Below, piece by piece: positions 24,576 to 33,399 of a DNA stretch of 50,321 nucleotides (position 1 is its first letter; each line of letters starts with the position of its first letter). The notes under the pieces were generated by a model. The model was given only the letters and a program-made list of their open reading frames with translations. It had not been told where the DNA came from and searched no databases. A program made the translations under genes and the position numbers. The stretch is from an uncultured Lachnospiraceae bacterium (GTDB taxonomy: Bacteria; Bacillota; Clostridia; Lachnospirales; Lachnospiraceae): NCBI GenBank assembly GCA_910577825.1, contig CAJTOK010000024.1, positions 1 to 50,321 on the forward strand, given 5' to 3'.

Positions 24576-25403
24576 ATGAAGAATACAGTCAGGACATTCC
24601 AGATGGCAAAAGAAGAAGGCAGAAAGATTTCAATGCTTACTGCATATGATTATTCTACAGCAAGATTAATGGATGAGGCAGGAATTGACGCAATTCTTGT
24701 AGGCGATTCACTAGGCAATACAATACTAGGTTATGAGGATACGGTTTCTGTAACAATGGAGGATATGATACACCATGGCGCTGCTGTTGCCAGAGGTGTA
24801 AAGACTACAATGGTAGTTGTTGATATGCCGTTTATGTCATACCAGACAAATGTATATGATGCACTGGTTAATGCTGGCAGGCTTATGAAGGAAGGACGTG
24901 CCGGCGCCGTCAAACTTGAAGGCGGGGCCAGTGTATGCCCGCAGATTAAGGCAATTACAGATGCAGGGATTCCTGTTATGGCACATCTCGGGCTTACACC
25001 ACAGTCGGTTAATGCCTTTGGTGGAAACAGGGTGCAGGGTAAGAGTGAGGAAGCCGCCAGAAAAATTATTGAAGATGCACTGGCAGTACAGGGAGCAGGC
25101 GCATTTGCAGTTGTCCTCGAATGTATTCCTGCAAAGCTTGCCACACTGGTTACAGAAAAACTTGTTATACCAACCATAGGCATAGGAGCTGGAAACGGGT
25201 GTGACGGCCAGGTTCTTGTATACCAGGATATGCTTGGCATGTTTTCTGATTATATACCTAAATTTGCAAAGAAATTTGCAGATGTGGGAACTATTATGAA
25301 AAGTGCATTTGCAGATTATAAAAAAGAAGTGGCAGACGGGACGTATCCATCAGAAGAGCATACATTTAAAATTGATGAAGAAGTGCTTGGCAAGTTATAT
25401 TAA
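24576..25403 (+). CDS. panB: 3-methyl-2-oxobutanoate hydroxymethyltransferase
   Basis: First committed step of pantothenate synthesis: transfers a hydroxymethyl group from 5,10-methylene-tetrahydrofolate to 2-oxoisovalerate, giving ketopantoate. The 275-residue length is normal. Family segments are seen in order: MLTAYDYSTARLMDEAGID, VGDSLGNTILGYEDT (metal-binding Asp), VVVDMPFMSY, VKLEGG, MAHLGLTPQSVN and IGIGAGNGCDGQVLVYQDMLG. It lies second in the operon with panC, panD and coaBC. The ribosome site GAGGGGG lies close before the ATG. Confidence 0.97.
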   Translation: MKNTVRTFQMAKEEGRKISMLTAYDYSTARLMDEAGIDAILVGDSLGNTILGYEDTVSVTMEDMIHHGAAVARGVKTTMVVVDMPFMSYQTNVYDALVNAGRLMKEGRAGAVKLEGGASVCPQIKAITDAGIPVMAHLGLTPQSVNAFGGNRVQGKSEEAARKIIEDALAVQGAGAFAVVLECIPAKLATLVTEKLVIPTIGIGAGNGCDGQVLVYQDMLGMFSDYIPKFAKKFADVGTIMKSAFADYKKEVADGTYPSEEHTFKIDEEVLGKLY

Positions 25404-25452
25404 CATAAGTATATATTAAGTGTGCTTATATTGCATACGGAATGGAGTGTAT

Positions 25453-26301
25453 ATGGAAATTGCAGTAACTGTTAAAGAAACAAGGGAACGGGTGGCTGGA
25501 TGGAGAAGGCAGGGGCTTTCTGTAGGGCTTGTGCCAACTATGGGATACCTGCATGAAGGGCATAAAAGCCTTATAACACGTGCTGTTTCTGAAAATGACA
25601 GGGTTGTTGTAAGCGTATTTGTAAACCCTATGCAGTTCGGGCCGTCAGAGGATTTAGAAAGCTATCCAAGGGATATGGACAGGGATGCAGCGTTATGTGA
25701 AGAAGCAGGTGCAGCATTAATATTCCACCCGGAACCATCAGAAATGTACCAGGGCGGTTTCTCATCATATGTAGATATGGATACGCTTACAGGAGGGCTT
25801 TGTGGCAAAAGCAGGCCCATACATTTCCGCGGGGTATGTACAGTGGTTGCAAAGTTATTTAATATTGTAGTGCCAGACAGGGCTTATTTCGGGCAGAAAG
25901 ATGCACAGCAGCTTGCAGTTATACGCCATATGGCTTGTGATTTAAGTTATGGCATAGAAATAAAAGGCTGCCCTATAGTAAGGGAGGCAGACGGGCTTGC
26001 TAAAAGTTCAAGAAATACTTATCTTAATAAGGAAGAAAGACAGGCGGCACTGGTATTAAACCGTGCCCTTCTGGAAGGAAAGAAGCTTATAGAATCAGGG
26101 GAACGTGATGCAGTTAAAATAAAAGATATGGTTGCTGGAATAATTAATTCAGAACCTATGGCAAGAATTGATTATGTTGAGGCTGTAAGCTGGGATTTAT
26201 TAGAGCCTGTTACAAATATTAACGGGCCAGTCCTTGTGGCAGTTGCTGTATTTATAGGAAAAACAAGGCTTATAGATAATTTTATTGCTTTAGAGGATTA
26301 A
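25453..26301 (+). CDS. panC: Pantothenate synthetase (pantoate-beta-alanine ligase)
   Basis: Joins pantoate and beta-alanine using ATP through a pantoyl-adenylate. From the chosen start it has 282 residues, the usual size. Nucleotidyltransferase motifs: PTMGYLHEGHKSLI with HxGH, FVNPMQFGPSEDLESYPRD, YFGQKDAQQ and the KMSKS-like LAKSSRNTYL. The ATG at 25453 is preferred because a GGAGTG ribosome site lies just before it; an upstream in-frame ATG at 25420 would add eleven residues that are not part of the family. The panD start lies 21 nt after the stop. Confidence 0.97.
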   Translation: MEIAVTVKETRERVAGWRRQGLSVGLVPTMGYLHEGHKSLITRAVSENDRVVVSVFVNPMQFGPSEDLESYPRDMDRDAALCEEAGAALIFHPEPSEMYQGGFSSYVDMDTLTGGLCGKSRPIHFRGVCTVVAKLFNIVVPDRAYFGQKDAQQLAVIRHMACDLSYGIEIKGCPIVREADGLAKSSRNTYLNKEERQAALVLNRALLEGKKLIESGERDAVKIKDMVAGIINSEPMARIDYVEAVSWDLLEPVTNINGPVLVAVAVFIGKTRLIDNFIALED

Positions 26302-26322
26302 CTTACAGGGGGAGATTAAATT

Positions 26323-26721
26323 ATGTTAGTTACAATGTTAAAAGGCAAAATCCACCGTGCAGTTGTAAGACAGGCTGAATTAAATTATGTAGGCAGCATT
26401 ACAGTTGACCCTTTGCTTATGCAGGCAGCAGGAATATATGAATATGAACTTGTGCAGATAGTTGATGTTGAAAATGGCAACAGGTTTGAAACATATACAA
26501 TAGCAGGTGAGCCAGGAAGCGGCATGATTTGCCTGAACGGGGCAGCAGCAAGGCAGGTACAGACAGGCGACCATATAATTATTATGTGTTACTGCCAGCT
26601 AGAGGACAAAGAAGTAAAAGGCCATAAGCCTAAAGTTGTATTTGTTGATGAAAATAATAAAATAAATAAAGTGTCATCTTATGAAAAATATGGTAAACTG
26701 GCAGAAGAGATGATAGGTTGA
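26323..26721 (+). CDS. panD: Aspartate 1-decarboxylase
   Basis: Makes beta-alanine, the second precursor of pantothenate. The 132-residue proenzyme cuts itself between Gly24 and Ser25 (sequence YVGSITVD) to make the pyruvoyl cofactor; both residues are present. Later conserved parts include NGNRFETYTI and GMICLNGAAAR. In Bacilli PanD matures without a separate factor, and no PanM-like gene is near. The ribosome site GGGGGAG lies 8 nt before the ATG. Confidence 0.97.
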   Translation: MLVTMLKGKIHRAVVRQAELNYVGSITVDPLLMQAAGIYEYELVQIVDVENGNRFETYTIAGEPGSGMICLNGAAARQVQTGDHIIIMCYCQLEDKEVKGHKPKVVFVDENNKINKVSSYEKYGKLAEEMIG

Positions 26722-26790
26722 AAAATGATTATAGGGCAGCAAAGAACGCGGCCCAGCAATCATTATGGTTTCAACCCTGAAAGGTGTTTT

Positions 26791-27996
26791 ATGTTAAAAG
26801 GCAAAACAGTATTATTAGGGGTTACAGGAAGCATAGCAGCATATAAAATTGCCAATCTTGCAAGCATGTTATCAAAACTCCATGCAGATATACATGTACT
26901 TATGACAAAAAATGCTGTTAATTTTATTAATCCCATTACATTTGAAACATTGACAGGCAATAAATGCCTTATAGATACATTTGACAGGAATTTCCAGTTT
27001 AATGTAGAGCATGTTGCACTTGCAAAAAAAGCAGATGTTGTATTAGTTGCACCTGCTTCTGCCAATGTAATTGGCAAAATGGCATGTGGCATTGCAGATG
27101 ATATGCTTACAACTACCCTGCTTGCCTGCAAATGCAAAAAAATAGTTTCACCTGCAATGAATACAAATATGTATGAAAACCCGGCAGTACAGGATAATAT
27201 TAGCAGGCTAAGAAAGTATGGAATTGAAGTAATAGAGCCAGATACAGGGCTTCTTGCATGTAAAGATACTGGTGCAGGGAAGATGCCGCCAGAACAGGTG
27301 CTTCTTGATTATATTTTACATGAAATCCGTTTTGAAAAAGATTTTGCAGGAAAAAAAGTGCTGGTTACAGCCGGGCCTACAGTTGAGGCAATCGACCCTG
27401 TAAGGTTTATAAGCAACCATTCTACAGGCAGTATGGGTTATGCAGCAGCTAAGATAGCAGCACAGCGGGGTGCACAGGTTACACTGGTAAGCGGGCCTGT
27501 CAATATAAAACCGCCTGCCTTTGTTGAAATGGTGCATGTTACCAGTGCAGCAGATATGTTTAATGAAGTTAAAAAGCGTGCAGCAGATAATGATATAATT
27601 ATTAAAGCGGCAGCAGTGGCGGACTATACCCCGGCAGAAGTATCAGATGAAAAAATCAAGAAAAAAGAAGGGGATTTAAGCATACCGCTTAAACGTACTG
27701 CAGATATCTTAAAATACCTTGGTGAAAATAAGAAAAAGGGCCAGTTTTTATGTGGTTTTTCAATGGAAACAGAAAACCTTCTTGAAAATTCCAGGAAAAA
27801 ACTTGCCAGCAAAAATGCTGATATGGTTATTGCCAATAACCTTAAAGTAGAAGGCGCAGGGTTTGGCACTGGTACAAATGTTGTAACAATTATTACAAAA
27901 GACGGATATAAAGAACTTGGTAAAATGGACAAAGAAGAAGTTGCTATATGTATATTGGACGAAATAAAGAGTATTACAGATGTATTTCACTATTGA
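26791..27996 (+). CDS. coaBC: Bifunctional phosphopantothenoylcysteine decarboxylase / synthetase
   Basis: Carries two consecutive steps to coenzyme A: ligation of cysteine to 4'-phosphopantothenate (CoaB, C-terminal half) and decarboxylation to 4'-phosphopantetheine (CoaC, flavin-binding N-terminal half). From the ATG at 26791 it has 401 residues. CoaC shows GVTGSIAAYK, the active-site His in NVEHVALA, PAMNTNMYENP and the later Cys segment (LLACKDTGAGKM). CoaB shows VTAGPTVEAIDPVRFISNHSTGSMG and the Lys pair in SDEKIKKKEG. An in-frame ATG at 26725 would add 22 unrelated residues without a ribosome site, whereas GAAAGGTG precedes 26791. Its place after panBCD makes this a unit for carrying 2-oxoisovalerate to phosphopantetheine, apart from pantothenate kinase. 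Confidence 0.95.
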   Translation: MLKGKTVLLGVTGSIAAYKIANLASMLSKLHADIHVLMTKNAVNFINPITFETLTGNKCLIDTFDRNFQFNVEHVALAKKADVVLVAPASANVIGKMACGIADDMLTTTLLACKCKKIVSPAMNTNMYENPAVQDNISRLRKYGIEVIEPDTGLLACKDTGAGKMPPEQVLLDYILHEIRFEKDFAGKKVLVTAGPTVEAIDPVRFISNHSTGSMGYAAAKIAAQRGAQVTLVSGPVNIKPPAFVEMVHVTSAADMFNEVKKRAADNDIIIKAAAVADYTPAEVSDEKIKKKEGDLSIPLKRTADILKYLGENKKKGQFLCGFSMETENLLENSRKKLASKNADMVIANNLKVEGAGFGTGTNVVTIITKDGYKELGKMDKEEVAICILDEIKSITDVFHY

Positions 27997-28091
27997 CGCA
28001 TAAATCCTGTAATGTTAATATATAAATATGTAACAAAAATATGGAATATATTAAAAGAAATTAGTAAAATTTAACCAGACAAGGAGGAAAT

Positions 28092-29303
28092 ATGGCAAGA
28101 TTTACATTACCAAGGGATTTATACCATGGAAAGGGTTCATTAGAGGCATTAAAAAGCTTTACTGGAAAGAAAGCCATTATATGTGTGGGCGGCGGCTCAA
28201 TGAAGCGTAATGGTTTTCTTGATAAGGCCTGCAGCTATCTGAAAGAAGCAGGAATGGAAGTAGAGTTATTTGAAGGGATTGAGCCTGACCCGTCAGTGGA
28301 AACAGTTATGCGTGGCGCAAAGGTTATGCAGGAATTTGGGCCTGACTGGATTATAGCAATGGGCGGGGGTTCACCTATTGATGCTGCCAAGGCTATGTGG
28401 ATTAAGTATGAATACCCTGATATTACATTTGAAGATATGTGCAAAGTATTCGGTATACCGCCGCTCCGCAGGAAAGCACATTTCTGTGCTATTTCTTCAA
28501 CATCAGGTACAGCTACAGAAGTAACAGCATTTTCAATTATAACAGACTATGAAAAAGGTATTAAATACCCTATAGCTGACTTTGAAATTACACCAGATGT
28601 TGCTATTGTGGATTCAGAACTTGCAGAAACAATGCCAGCACACCTTGTAGCACATACCGGGATGGACGCCATGACACATGCAATAGAAGCATATGTATCA
28701 ACTGCTAACTGCAACTATACAGACCCTCTTGCAATATGGGCAATTAAGATGATAGAAGCAGACCTTGTAAAATCATATAATGGAGATATGGACAGCAGGG
28801 ATAAAATGCACGATGCACAGTGCCTTGCAGGAATGGCATTTTCCAACGCACTTCTTGGCATTGTACATTCTATGGCACATAAGACAGGCGCTGCATTTAA
28901 AAACGGGCATATAATACATGGCGCTGCCAATGCAATGTACCTTCCTAAAGTTATAAAGTTTAACAGCAAAGATGCAACAGCAAAGAAGCGTTATGGTGAA
29001 ATAGCAGATTATATGGGGCTCGGCGGAAGTTCTGACGATGAAAAGACTGGCCTTCTTATAAATTACCTCCGTAAAATGAATGATGACCTGGATATACCTC
29101 ATTGTATAAAGAATTACGGGGAAGGCGGAGTACCTGCAGACACAGGAATTGTTCCAGAAGATGAGTTCCTTGAAAAGCTGCCAGGCATAGCTGCCAATGC
29201 ACTGTTAGATGCGTGTACAGGCTCTAACCCGCGCCAGCCTTCACAGGAAGAGATGGAGAAACTTCTTAAATGCTGCTATTATGATACAGAAGTAGATTTT
29301 TAA
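28092..29303 (+). CDS. Iron-containing alcohol dehydrogenase
   Basis: A 403-residue group III (iron-dependent) alcohol dehydrogenase, NAD(P)-linked. The nucleotide site shows GGGSPIDAAKAMW (about 95-107). Metal ligands match the family spacing: Asp192 and His196 in GMDAMTHAIEAY, His263 in SMAHKTG and His276 in HIIHGAANA. It resembles the dehydrogenase half of AdhE and clostridial butanol dehydrogenases, so an aldehyde-to-alcohol role in fermentation is likely; the exact substrate cannot be told. It has its own ribosome site (AAGGAGG) and stands apart from coaBC by 95 nt. Confidence 0.92.
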   Translation: MARFTLPRDLYHGKGSLEALKSFTGKKAIICVGGGSMKRNGFLDKACSYLKEAGMEVELFEGIEPDPSVETVMRGAKVMQEFGPDWIIAMGGGSPIDAAKAMWIKYEYPDITFEDMCKVFGIPPLRRKAHFCAISSTSGTATEVTAFSIITDYEKGIKYPIADFEITPDVAIVDSELAETMPAHLVAHTGMDAMTHAIEAYVSTANCNYTDPLAIWAIKMIEADLVKSYNGDMDSRDKMHDAQCLAGMAFSNALLGIVHSMAHKTGAAFKNGHIIHGAANAMYLPKVIKFNSKDATAKKRYGEIADYMGLGGSSDDEKTGLLINYLRKMNDDLDIPHCIKNYGEGGVPADTGIVPEDEFLEKLPGIAANALLDACTGSNPRQPSQEEMEKLLKCCYYDTEVDF

Positions 29304-29377
29304 GGCATATTTAAGTATTCCTGCTAATGTACAAGACCATTAAGTAATGAAAAGAATGTTAAACCGGAATTGCTGTT

Positions 29378-29781
29378 ATGAAACTTACTAAAAAACAACC
29401 ATTATTTATTGTCACCGGGGCTTCTGGTGTTGGAAAATCAACGCTTTGTAATGAACTGTTCATTAACGGAAAAGAATATATTGTAATGGAAAGTGACTTA
29501 TTGTGGAATGACATTTACAATACCCCGGAGGATGATTATTCTGAGTATAACCGTTTATGGTTAAGGGTATGTGCAATATTGCACAAGCTGGAAAGCCTGT
29601 TGTACTATGTGGATGCAGAGTACCCAGACAACTTGAAAATTTGCCAGAAAGAGAATTGTTTACCCATATTTATTATCTTGCCGTTGTCTGTGATGATGCT
29701 GTATTAGAAGAACGGATGCGTAAAGGACGTGGGGTAAGTGATGATGGCTGGATTAGAAATTCTATGGATATAAAAATTTAG
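29378..29781 (+). pseudogene. Frameshifted, truncated P-loop kinase-like gene
   Basis: The first frame begins MKLTKKQPLFIVTGASGVGKST (Walker A at about 14-21) and reads sensibly to RLWLRVC. The homologous continuation NIAQAGKPVVLCGCRVPRQLE then appears in the next frame, so one base (probably an A near 29574) has been lost. The second frame runs through YLAVVCDDAVLEERMRKGRG and stops at 29781, shorter than relatives of this AAA/nucleoside-kinase-like family, so the end is also missing. The intact protein was probably a small P-loop kinase of unknown substrate. A terminator follows immediately. Confidence 0.75.
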
Positions 29782-29811
29782 CACTTGCGGTAAAAGTAAG
29801 TGCTTTTTTTT
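29780..29811 (+). terminator. Intrinsic terminator
   Basis: AGCACTT and AAGTGCT arms followed by a run of T residues, at the end of the broken kinase gene. Confidence 0.85.
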
Positions 29812-30004
29812 ACAAATCTGTACCATGCCTTTCGTCCATAAACCTGTCCATTACCATTATCTTACCATATACATATATATAATTCTACTGGTTTTTGCCA
29901 AAAGACGGTGTAACTTTAAATAATGTGTTCTATAAACCTGTTTAATGCAATATTTAAATTAAGGGGATAAAGTAAAAAGTGGGGAAACTACAAAATAATG
30001 ATAC

Positions 30005-30033
30005 TTGATATAAATAGTTCTTTTCTGTATAAT
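30005..30033 (+). promoter_or_regulatory. uvrC promoter
   Basis: TTGATA (30005-30010), 17-bp spacer, TATAAT (30028-30033). It predicts transcription from about 30040, which rules out the in-frame ATG at 30038 as the uvrC start. The preceding 29812-30004 shows no gene or clear structure. Confidence 0.85.
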
Positions 30034-30073
30034 TAAAATGTTAATAGTTAAAACACAAGAACGGAGGCGTCCT

Positions 30074-31936
30074 ATGTTTGATTTGGAGGAGGAATTAAAG
30101 AAACTGCCTGCAAAGCCAGGTGTTTACCTTATGCACGATAAAAAAGATGCAATAATATATGTAGGTAAAGCAATAAGCCTGAAAAACAGGGTGCGCCAGT
30201 ATTTCCAGGCAAGCCGTAATGTATCGCCGAAGATAGAAAGAATGATATCCCAGATAGACCATTTTGAATATATAATAACAGATTCAGAAGTTGAAGCACT
30301 TGTACTTGAAAGCAACCTTATAAAGGAACATAAGCCAAAATACAATACAATGCTTAAAGATGATAAAAACTATCCTTATATTAAGGCAACTACCTGGGAA
30401 GAATATCCAAGGCTTTTAATTGCCAGGAAGCAGGAACGTGATAAAAGCAGGTATTTTGGCCCGTTTACAAGTGCGGGCGCTGCCAAAGACACTTTAGACC
30501 TTGCACATAAGATATATAAGATAAGAACCTGCGGAAGGATACTGCCAAGGGATACAGGCAAGGAAAGGCCATGCCTTAATTACCATATAGGGCAGTGCAG
30601 TGCACCATGCCAGGGAAATATAACAAAGGAGGAGTACCAGGAGAATTTTAGAAAAGCCATGAAGCTTATAGAAGGGGATTATACAGAAGTAACAGATTAC
30701 CTTACAGAAAAAATGATGAAAGCTTCTGAAAGCCTTGCATTTGAAGAGGCAGCAGGGTACAGGGATTTAATTTCAAGTGTGAAAAAGATGGCAGTAAGAC
30801 AGAAGGTTACAGATTTTAAGGGGCAGGACAGGGATATTATTGCACTTGCAAGGACACTGGAAGAAGCAGTAGTACAGGTCTTTTTTGTGCGTGACGGGAA
30901 ACTGGTAGGACGTGACCATTTCCATCTGAACGGGACTTCAGGGGAAAAGGAAGAAGACATTTTACAGGATTTTATTAAACAATTTTATGCAGGAACTCCT
31001 TTTATTCCACGTGAAGTCATGGTAGAATATAATATAGCAGATGCAGCACTTATTGAACAGTGGCTGGGCGGCAGAAGAGGCGGGAAAGTACATCTGCTTG
31101 TGCCAAAGAGGGGCAGCAAGGAACGCCTTGTAGAACTTGCACATAAGAATGCAGCACTTGTGCTTACGCAGGATATGGAAAGGATTAAAAGGGAAGAAGA
31201 ACGCACGTCAGGCGCTATGAAAGAAATATGTTCATGGCTTGGGATAACAGGTGTATCACGTGTTGAATCATATGACATATCTAATATAAACGGTTTCCAG
31301 TCTGTTGGCTCTATGGTTGTATTTGAGGATGGCAGGCCAAAGAGAAGTGATTACCGTAAGTTTAAGATAAAGACAGTTAAAGGGCCAGATGATTATGCAA
31401 GCATGTATGAGGTACTGTCAAGAAGGTTCCGGCATGGTATAGATGAGATGAAGGGATTAGAAGAAAAGGGGCTTTTTAAGGAAACAGGCAGTTTTACACG
31501 TTTCCCGGACCTGGTAATGATGGACGGGGGACGGGGGCAGGTAAATATTGCACAGAAGGTTCTTATGGAGCTTAAACTTGATATTCCTGTATGTGGCATG
31601 GTCAAGGATGACAGGCACAGGACAAGGGGGCTTTTTTTCAATGGATGTGAACTGCCAGTTAAAACAGACAGTGAGGGGTTTCATCTTATGGCAAGGATAC
31701 AGGATGAAGTACACAGGTTTGCAATAGAATACCACCGTTCATTAAGGAGCAAAGAACAGGTAAAATCGGTTCTTGACGATATAAAAGGGATAGGAGTGGC
31801 AAGAAGGAAAGCTCTTATGAAGCATTTCCAGTCAATAGAAGCAATAAAAAATGCAACAGTGGAAGAACTTTTACAGGCTGGCGGCATGAATGAAAGTGCT
31901 GCCTCCAATGTATATAAATTCTTTCATAATGTATAA
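30074..31936 (+). CDS. uvrC: Excinuclease ABC subunit C
   Basis: Makes both incisions around bulky DNA lesions in nucleotide excision repair, after loading by UvrA and UvrB. From the ATG at 30074 (GGAGG 6 nt before) it has 620 residues. Domains in order: GIY-YIG nuclease (about 10-95, KPGVYLMHDKKDAIIYVGKA), a cysteine-containing segment (about 160-185), the UVR motif that binds UvrB (about 195-235), the RNase H-like nuclease (about 370-540, with YDISNINGFQSVGSMVVFEDG and VMMDGGRGQ) and tandem helix-hairpin-helix motifs at the C-terminus (DIKGIGVARRKALMKHFQS). In related genomes hprK often follows uvrC directly; here a transposon-derived TnpB gene intervenes. Confidence 0.97.
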   Translation: MFDLEEELKKLPAKPGVYLMHDKKDAIIYVGKAISLKNRVRQYFQASRNVSPKIERMISQIDHFEYIITDSEVEALVLESNLIKEHKPKYNTMLKDDKNYPYIKATTWEEYPRLLIARKQERDKSRYFGPFTSAGAAKDTLDLAHKIYKIRTCGRILPRDTGKERPCLNYHIGQCSAPCQGNITKEEYQENFRKAMKLIEGDYTEVTDYLTEKMMKASESLAFEEAAGYRDLISSVKKMAVRQKVTDFKGQDRDIIALARTLEEAVVQVFFVRDGKLVGRDHFHLNGTSGEKEEDILQDFIKQFYAGTPFIPREVMVEYNIADAALIEQWLGGRRGGKVHLLVPKRGSKERLVELAHKNAALVLTQDMERIKREEERTSGAMKEICSWLGITGVSRVESYDISNINGFQSVGSMVVFEDGRPKRSDYRKFKIKTVKGPDDYASMYEVLSRRFRHGIDEMKGLEEKGLFKETGSFTRFPDLVMMDGGRGQVNIAQKVLMELKLDIPVCGMVKDDRHRTRGLFFNGCELPVKTDSEGFHLMARIQDEVHRFAIEYHRSLRSKEQVKSVLDDIKGIGVARRKALMKHFQSIEAIKNATVEELLQAGGMNESAASNVYKFFHNV

Positions 31937-31938
31937 AA

Positions 31939-31947
31939 AGGAGGTGT
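31939..31947 (+). promoter_or_regulatory. Orphan ribosome site after uvrC
   Basis: AAAGGAGGTG lies just after the uvrC stop (around 31938-31947) with no usable start codon at the right distance. It may be the remains of the original hprK translation start, separated when the TnpB element inserted. Confidence 0.35.
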
Positions 31948-32039
31948 TTTAAGTTAATAAAAATATAGATAAAAGTGCATATATGTGATAAAATGTGTTT
32001 AATATAAAGTACAGAAACCAGGAAAGGAGTGTGTGTGAA

Positions 32040-33211
32040 TTGCTAAAGAGTTACAAGACAGAAATAAACCCAACAGAGGAACAGAAACAAATAATAAATA
32101 AAACAATTGGTACATGCAGGTTTATTTATAATTTCTATCTACATTACAATAAGCAGCTTTACGGCAAAGGCGGAAAGTTTATGACAGCAAAAGCATTCAG
32201 TACCTGGCTTAATAATGAGTACATCCCGTGCAATCCGAAATACCAGTGGATTAAAGAAGCGAGTTCCAAATCAGTAAAAAGTCCCTGGAAAATGCCTGTA
32301 CTGCTTTTACCAGGTTTTTTAAGAAACAGTGTAAATTCCCAAGGTTTAAGAAAAAAAGCAGGGCAGATGTAAAAATGTATTTTGTAAAGACAGATTCCAG
32401 GACAGTAATCCGTTGTGAAAGGCACAGGATAAAAATCCCCACCCTTGGCTGGACCAGGATAAAAGAGAAAGGCTATATACCAACAAACCCGTATACACAT
32501 ATTATCAGAAGCGGGACAGTTTCCATTAAAGCTGGAAAATATTATGTATCTGTTTTAGTGGAAGAAGAAGAAAAAGAAAAACCACAGTTAAATGGCTCTG
32601 GGATTGGCATTGATTTAGGTATAAAAGAATTTGCAGTCTTAAGTAACGGGGTGGTAAAGAAAAATATAAATAAAACAGAAAGAATTAAAAAAACAGAAAA
32701 ACAATTAAAAAGGGAACAACGCTGTCTTTCGAGGAAATACGGGGACTTAAAAAAGCGCAGTAAAAAGAAAGGAGAGGCTACTAGGCAAAATATCCAGAAA
32801 CAAGTCTTAAAGGTACAGAAACTTCATCAAAGAATAGAAAATATCCGTACTGATTATATTAACAAATGCGTAAATGAGATAGCAAAAACCAAGCCATCCT
32901 ATATTACCATTGAAGATTTAAATATTAAAGGCATGATGAAGAATAAGCATCTTTCCAAAGCAGTTGCTTCACAAAAATTTTATGGGTTCAGAATAAAACT
33001 GGAAATGAAATGCAAAGAATTTGGGATTGAATTAAGAATTGCAGACAGATGGTATCCATCAAGCAAAATATGCCATGAATGCGGATGTATAAAGAAAGAT
33101 TTAAAACTTTCTGCCAGGGAATATATTTGCGGATGTGGTTACTGCGAAGACAGGGATTACAACGCAAGTCTTAATTTAAGAGATACTAAAACTTACAAAA
33201 TAGCATGGTAA
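32040..33211 (+). pseudogene. tnpB: Frameshifted TnpB (RNA-guided nuclease family)
   Basis: TnpB is the RNA-guided endonuclease of IS605-type elements and the ancestor of Cas12. The first frame (probable TTG start at 32040, AAAGGAG before it) reads LLKSYKTEINPTEEQ ... WIKEASSKSVK. It leaves the family at the A5 run 32276-32280 and continues in the -1 frame as KSLENACTAFTRFFKKQCKF and on through MYFVKTDSR to 33211, as if one A had been lost. The catalytic part is intact: RuvC Asp in GIGIDLGIKEFAVLS, Glu in ITIEDLNIKGM, the zinc finger CHECG ... CGCGYC, and the last Asp in DRDYNAS. A five-A run in this frame is a poor site for programmed frameshifting, so decay is more likely. Confidence 0.8.
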
Positions 33212-33350
33212 AGCTTTTGTAAGTATGTACCGGTGGCTTAACCGGGAATTTACGACTGTGGAGTGTACAAGAACTTGTGAGTAGTATTTGGGTTTACTCA
33301 ATACGAAAGCATACACGGTGAAACAGTAAGAAAAGTTTGTAAAAACTTTC
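33191..33350 (+). ncRNA. Probable omega (guide) RNA region of the TnpB element
   Basis: Begins with a 10-bp perfect stem, ACTTACAAAA (33191-33200) with TTTTGTAAGT (33215-33224), spanning the tnpB stop codon. It continues with ACCGGTGGCTTAACCGGGAA and GACTGTGGAGTGTAC, segments typical of the conserved right-end RNA of TnpB elements. In known systems this RNA starts in the tnpB 3' end and its last bases beyond the element act as the guide. The exact end is not determined. Confidence 0.5.
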
Positions 33351-33399
33351 AATATCTCGATATGGGTATATTTGTCCATATTTTGAGTAGCAGGAAAAA

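Larger units (their letters stand above)
31948..33395 (+). mobile_element. IS605-family TnpB element (no TnpA)
   Basis: A tnpB gene without tnpA, flanked by non-coding stretches with hairpins, as in IS200/IS605 relatives. The right side has the stop-spanning hairpin (33191-33224), CCGGT/ACCGG (33230-33245), ACAAG/CTTGT and AAAGTTT-GTAA-AAACTTT (about 33333-33350). The ends are approximate. The element lies between uvrC and hprK, genes commonly adjacent in Clostridia. Such elements depend on a TnpA made elsewhere. Confidence 0.65.

Noticed and set aside
32274..32283. Programmed -1 frameshift in tnpB
   Set aside because: The five-A run is read as GTA AAA AGT, so the A-site codon cannot re-pair after a -1 slip, and the run is too short for transcription slippage; a simple deletion is more likely.
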